A stretch of 64,000 nucleotides of DNA. Source: CAWCKS01 sp963796195. Lineage in GTDB: Bacteria; Pseudomonadota; Alphaproteobacteria; Rhizobiales; Xanthobacteraceae. This document shows, piece by piece, positions 62,463-64,000 of this stretch. Below the pieces are notes generated by a model. The model searched no databases, was not told the origin of the DNA, and saw only the letters and a program-made list of their open reading frames with translations. The translations under genes and the position numbers were made by a program. Location: positions 151,997 through 215,996 of the forward strand of contig CAWCKS010000016.1 in assembly GCA_963796195.1 (NCBI GenBank), given 5' to 3'. Numbering within the stretch: position 1 is the first letter of the stretch; every line of letters starts with the position of its first letter.

Positions 62463-63146
62463 ATGGCAAAAGGCCCAAAATTCGCGTTTGACCCGAAAGT
62501 GTTTCTCGCCGTCATAGGCAGTGGCAGGACAATCTCCAAATATCGCAAAGGTGACATCGTGTTCCGGCAGGGTGATCCGGGAGATGCCGTGTTCTTCATC
62601 GAAAAGGGGCGGGTCAAAATTACGGTTGTCTCCGGGCAAGGAAAGGAAGCGATCATTGCGTTCCTTGGACCTGGGGACTTCCTTGGCGAGGGGTGCCTCG
62701 GCAGCCGGACGCAGCGCATCTCGACGGCCTCGGCGATGACGGAATGCAAGATTACGCGAGTGACGAAATCCACGATGATGAAGACGCTTCGCGATGAACC
62801 ACAATTTTCCGCACTATTTACGTCGCATCTGTTGGCCCGGGCCATACGGGTCGAAGACGACTTGATCGATCAACTGTTCAATTCCAGTGAGAAGCGGTTG
62901 GCCCGGACCCTTGTTCTGTTGGCGCATTATGGCAACAAAGATACCCCTGAATTGGTCATTCCGAAGGTCAGCCAAGCAACACTCGCTGAAATCATAGGCA
63001 CGACACGGTCACGCGTCAGTCATTTCATGAATAGGTTTCGAAAACTCGGCCTCATTGACTACGATGGCGTATTGCGAGTTCATTCGTCCCTGCTGGACAT
63101 CGTTCTGCACGAGCAGCCGCCTACTGAAAAAAGTTCCCGAAAGTGA
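62463..63146 (+). CDS. Crp/Fnr family transcriptional regulator
   Basis: A 227-residue regulator. The cNMP-binding barrel includes YRKGDIVFRQGDPGDAVFFI and EKGRVKITVVSGQGKEAIIA; the dimer helix is AIRVEDDLIDQLFNSSEKRL; the helix-turn-helix is VSQATLAEIIGTTRSRVSHF. It lacks the N-terminal cysteine cluster of FNR, so it does not sense oxygen by an iron-sulfur cluster. Many paralogues of this form occur in Bradyrhizobium. Three small genes follow on the same strand. Confidence 0.92.
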   Translation: MAKGPKFAFDPKVFLAVIGSGRTISKYRKGDIVFRQGDPGDAVFFIEKGRVKITVVSGQGKEAIIAFLGPGDFLGEGCLGSRTQRISTASAMTECKITRVTKSTMMKTLRDEPQFSALFTSHLLARAIRVEDDLIDQLFNSSEKRLARTLVLLAHYGNKDTPELVIPKVSQATLAEIIGTTRSRVSHFMNRFRKLGLIDYDGVLRVHSSLLDIVLHEQPPTEKSSRK

Positions 63147-63222
63147 GCAATTTTGAACAGGGGCCCCGTCTGTTCTGCTTGGTAGCATCAAAAGCAAGAG
63201 CTTCGTGAGAACGGGGCGGGCA

Positions 63223-63324
63223 ATGGGCGACAATCGCAACGACAATCTTGTTTTCCTAGGCAGCTTGATCGGCGCGGGCCTCAGCATAGTCCTGCTAGCG
63301 GCCTTTGTGATTTTTTCGTTGTGA
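63223..63324 (+). CDS. 33-residue single-helix membrane peptide
   Basis: ATG 63223 opens MGDNRNDNLVFLGSLIGAG followed by LSIVLLAAFVIFSL: a polar N-terminus and one membrane helix. Its stop overlaps the GTG of the next gene (GTGA). The coupling and clear hydrophobic profile support a real gene despite its size. Confidence 0.6.
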   Translation: MGDNRNDNLVFLGSLIGAGLSIVLLAAFVIFSL

Positions 63325-63635
63325 GTGAACCAAGCGCAACAAAGTCAAATGCTCCGGCATCGAGGCCGTTATCGTCGACATATTGTCGGAAGCTCGCTGA
63401 CAAGTGCTATCAACTAGCTTTCTCTGACGACGACGAAGCGCGAAGCCGTGGAGGTCTCGTCGTGGAAGAACTTCTACGGAAAGTCGAGATACTGGAACGC
63501 TGTGCAGCGGAATGCTTGCTGATCTCGCAGCTAGCGATTGATCCTGATGCCCAAGCGGAAAACGAAAAACTAGCCATCAAGTATCAGGCCATCGCCAATC
63601 GGCTGAGGGACAGCGATCTTTTGCCTGACACTTAA
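63321..63635 (+). CDS. Hypothetical helical protein (104 residues)
   Basis: GTG 63321 overlaps the preceding stop. The protein is soluble and helical: SSTYCRKLADKCYQLAFSDD, EARSRGGLVVEELLRKVEIL, ERCAAECLLISQLAIDPDAQ, NEKLAIKYQAIANRLRDSDL. Four cysteines lie in the helices. No family recognised. It has alternating charged and aliphatic residues suitable for a helical bundle. Confidence 0.65.
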   Translation: MSEPSATKSNAPASRPLSSTYCRKLADKCYQLAFSDDDEARSRGGLVVEELLRKVEILERCAAECLLISQLAIDPDAQAENEKLAIKYQAIANRLRDSDLLPDT

Positions 63636-63724
63636 GTTGGATCAACTCGCGGGTATCGTCGAGAGCGGTGTCACCGCGCTGAATGAGGAAAGACCCTCAT
63701 ACCCCTCACTCAGGGTAGCTGGCA

Positions 63725-63934
63725 ATGTCTCGCAGCAACTACGGGAGGCGCGCAATGACGAAGGTGGAAAGAAATATTCATCAGTTAGACAATGAGGCCA
63801 TAGAGCGAGAGCTAAGCTTACAACTTGCGCCGAACAAAGAAACTCGCGCCGCAGATGCGCAGTTGGCAGGCGATCTCCTCAAACGCATTGCCATACTGAA
63901 CAACCGAATTGAGAAGCTGAGAAACGGCTTCTGA
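63725..63934 (+). CDS. Hypothetical small coiled-coil protein (69 residues)
   Basis: MSRSNYGRRAMTKVERNIHQ, then LDNEAIERELSLQLAPNKET, RAADAQLAGDLLKRIAILNN, RIEKLRNGF. The second half is an amphipathic helix with heptad character. Start may instead be ATG 63755 (MTKVERNIHQ). It follows the previous small gene after 90 bases. No family recognised. Confidence 0.6.
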   Translation: MSRSNYGRRAMTKVERNIHQLDNEAIERELSLQLAPNKETRAADAQLAGDLLKRIAILNNRIEKLRNGF

Positions 63935-64000
63935 AGAAGTAAGGCCGCGTCGGTTGGCGGCGTCCTTCATTCAAAAGTGCGATGTCTCTTCATGGCAAGC

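Overview
The window looks like a chromosomal stretch of a high-GC alphaproteobacterium of the Bradyrhizobium/Rhodopseudomonas type. Evidence: GcrA, double-length dCTP deaminase, class I lysyl-tRNA synthetase, a SAM-II riboswitch in front of metZ, OpgC, Omp31-type beta-barrels, and several kinds of short palindromic intergenic repeat that resemble those dispersed in such genomes. Most genes are ordinary core genes.

Layout. 0-14 kb: a left-truncated flavin monooxygenase and an LLM flavin oxidoreductase, then an ATP-dependent DNA ligase repair set (PdeM-like phosphoesterase and Lhr-type helicase leftward; exonuclease and ligase rightward) split by a double beta-barrel outer membrane protein and a TPR-methyltransferase, then MATE and MBL genes. 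13-26 kb: pyrD, DUF952, lysK, a solute-binding protein, a SCO protein, an esterase, an ABC export/lipocalin trio and rpiB. 26.25-28.11 kb: a small, more AT-rich island integrated into tRNA-Gly(CCC), bounded by a perfect 45-bp direct repeat, with three leftward genes of unknown function and no integrase. 28-44 kb: an MFS transporter, a D-2-hydroxyacid dehydrogenase, a serine hydrolase, a GH84-HIT-dcd run, riboswitch-controlled metZ, opgC with two SGNH hydrolases, apaG, hslO-argF-argD and gcrA. 44.7-51.6 kb: the complete phosphate regulon phoR-pstSCAB-phoU-phoB with a clear Pho box. 51.6-60 kb: envelope genes (flippase-like membrane protein, OmpA, polysaccharide deacetylase plus ATP-grasp ligase, L,D-transpeptidase). 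60.3-64 kb: an accessory tail with a 3'-truncated IS5-type transposase, a zinc-ribbon miniprotein, a Crp/Fnr regulator and three small genes.

A recurring oddity colours the annotation: at least fifteen genes, including essential ones (pyrD, lysK), are broken by small indels, and wherever the shift can be measured it is nearly always one extra base, often in a short homopolymer. This points to uncorrected sequencing insertions rather than decay. Those genes are therefore reported as single CDS spans with the frame break noted. Removing the breaks also exposes an otherwise hidden protein of about 216 residues in the tRNA-Gly island, the most novel item here.
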